Positions 5,351-5,784 of a DNA stretch of 5,784 bases are shown piece after piece (position 1 is the first letter of the stretch; each line of letters starts with the position of its first letter). Source of the stretch: Hyphomicrobiales bacterium (GTDB lineage: Bacteria; Pseudomonadota; Alphaproteobacteria; Rhizobiales; Aestuariivirgaceae); contig JALSNA010000005.1 in the NCBI GenBank assembly GCA_026987255.1, positions 1 to 5,784 of the forward strand. Reading direction: 5' to 3'. The notes under the pieces were generated by a model. It worked only from the letters and a program-made list of their open reading frames with translations, searched no databases and was not told the origin of the DNA. The position numbers were made by a program, and so were the translations under genes.

Positions 5351-5784
5351 ATGCACCTGACCCATGCGCGCGCGGCGCTGGCGGCCGCCCTCGTTTCCGT
5401 TCTTGCCGCAACTTCCGCCCAGGCCGGCCCGGCGGCGGAGAAGATGGCGCAAGGCGAGGCGCTGCTGGCGCAAGGCAAACCGGCCACGGCCCTGAAAGTG
5501 GCGCGGGAGGCCTTCGACCTGCTTTGGAACAAGATGCCTTTCACCATTGTCTATGCCACCTTCTCGGACAAGAAGGCCACAGGCTATGGCATCTTCAATC
5601 CGCGCAAGTCCAATGCCTACAAGGCGGGCGACACCATCTATCTTTATGTCGAGCCCAAGGGGTTCGGCATGAAGGAGGTGAAGAAGGGCATCTTCACCAT
5701 CCAGATGGTCACCGACCTGATGGTGAAGAAGAAAAACGGCACGGTGGTGGTGGACAAGAAGGGCTTCGGCAAGTTCCGGCTCAC
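5351..5784 (+). CDS. Exported protein of unknown function, 3' end outside the window
   Basis: Partial gene; 144 residues are visible before the window ends. Residues 1-25 form a clear Sec signal peptide: a short n-region with His/Arg, a hydrophobic Ala/Leu/Val core, and an AQA cleavage site before GPAAEK. Residues 29-60 are a predicted helical pair (EKMAQGEALLAQGKPATALKVAREAFDLLW) that reads like one TPR-type unit. Residues 62-144 look like a beta-rich domain: FTIVYATFSD, GYGIFNPRKSNAYKAGD, IYLYVEPKGFGM, GIFTIQMVTDLMV, with many lysines from 109 on. The domain is not one I can name; short alphaproteobacterial periplasmic proteins with a similar YxEPxGFG stretch are familiar to me, without known function. 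Codon use is the same GC-rich type as its neighbours. A good ribosome-binding site (GGAGG, 7 nt spacing) supports the start. It is divergent from the TipF-like gene. Confidence 0.82.
   Translation, partial: MHLTHARAALAAALVSVLAATSAQAGPAAEKMAQGEALLAQGKPATALKVAREAFDLLWNKMPFTIVYATFSDKKATGYGIFNPRKSNAYKAGDTIYLYVEPKGFGMKEVKKGIFTIQMVTDLMVKKKNGTVVVDKKGFGKFRL

Noticed and set aside
5137..5547. N-terminal extension of the TipF-like protein into the divergent gene
   Set aside because: It would overlap the signal-peptide region of the plus-strand gene, and the extension is non-conserved-looking; the ATG at 5136 has GGGAGG 8 nt away and directly precedes the first membrane helix.

Overview
The window is GC-rich (high GC at third codon positions, long antisense shadow frames) and looks like a chromosomal stretch of an alphaproteobacterium. 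The main reason is a gene set typical of that class: a class IIA HAD hydrolase with the DxWGVxHNG motif (TIGR01459-like), a small MaoC hydratase and ribF in tight succession, next to a TipF-like degenerate EAL protein. Genus cannot be assigned from the sequence alone. There are no mobile elements, tRNA or rRNA genes, or CRISPR arrays.

Layout. Four genes and the start of the TipF-like gene are transcribed leftwards (minus strand); a sixth, partial gene runs rightwards off the end. From high to low coordinates on the minus strand: (1) 5136-3760, a membrane-anchored protein with two N-terminal transmembrane helices, a short coiled coil, a long Pro/Ala/basic linker and a C-terminal EAL-like fold that has lost its catalytic motifs. 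(2) 3675-2770, a HAD-family phosphatase. (3) 2773-2345, a MaoC-type (R)-enoyl-CoA hydratase. (4) 2328-1294, RibF, the bifunctional riboflavin kinase/FMN adenylyltransferase. (5) 1179-1, a complete glutaryl-CoA dehydrogenase whose stop codon is the first three bases of the window. On the plus strand, 5351 to the end encodes the N-terminal 144 residues of an exported protein of unknown function.

Organisation. HAD, maoC and ribF form a convincing operon: HAD and maoC overlap by 4 nt (ATGA), and the maoC stop lies inside the ribF ribosome-binding site. A perfect TTGACA lies just upstream of HAD and just after the EAL gene stop, so the trio may have its own promoter. The gcdH gene follows ribF after 114 nt; that gap holds a cluster of three abutting inverted repeats that look like an operator. 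GcdH is an FAD enzyme and RibF makes FAD, so the adjacency is biochemically sensible, but a regulatory link is inference.

The 214-nt gap 5137-5350 is a divergent promoter region between the TipF-like gene and the exported-protein gene. The most interesting item is the pseudo-EAL protein, probably a structural or c-di-GMP-effector relative of the flagellar regulator TipF rather than a phosphodiesterase. I did not find a clear undescribed multi-gene system here.
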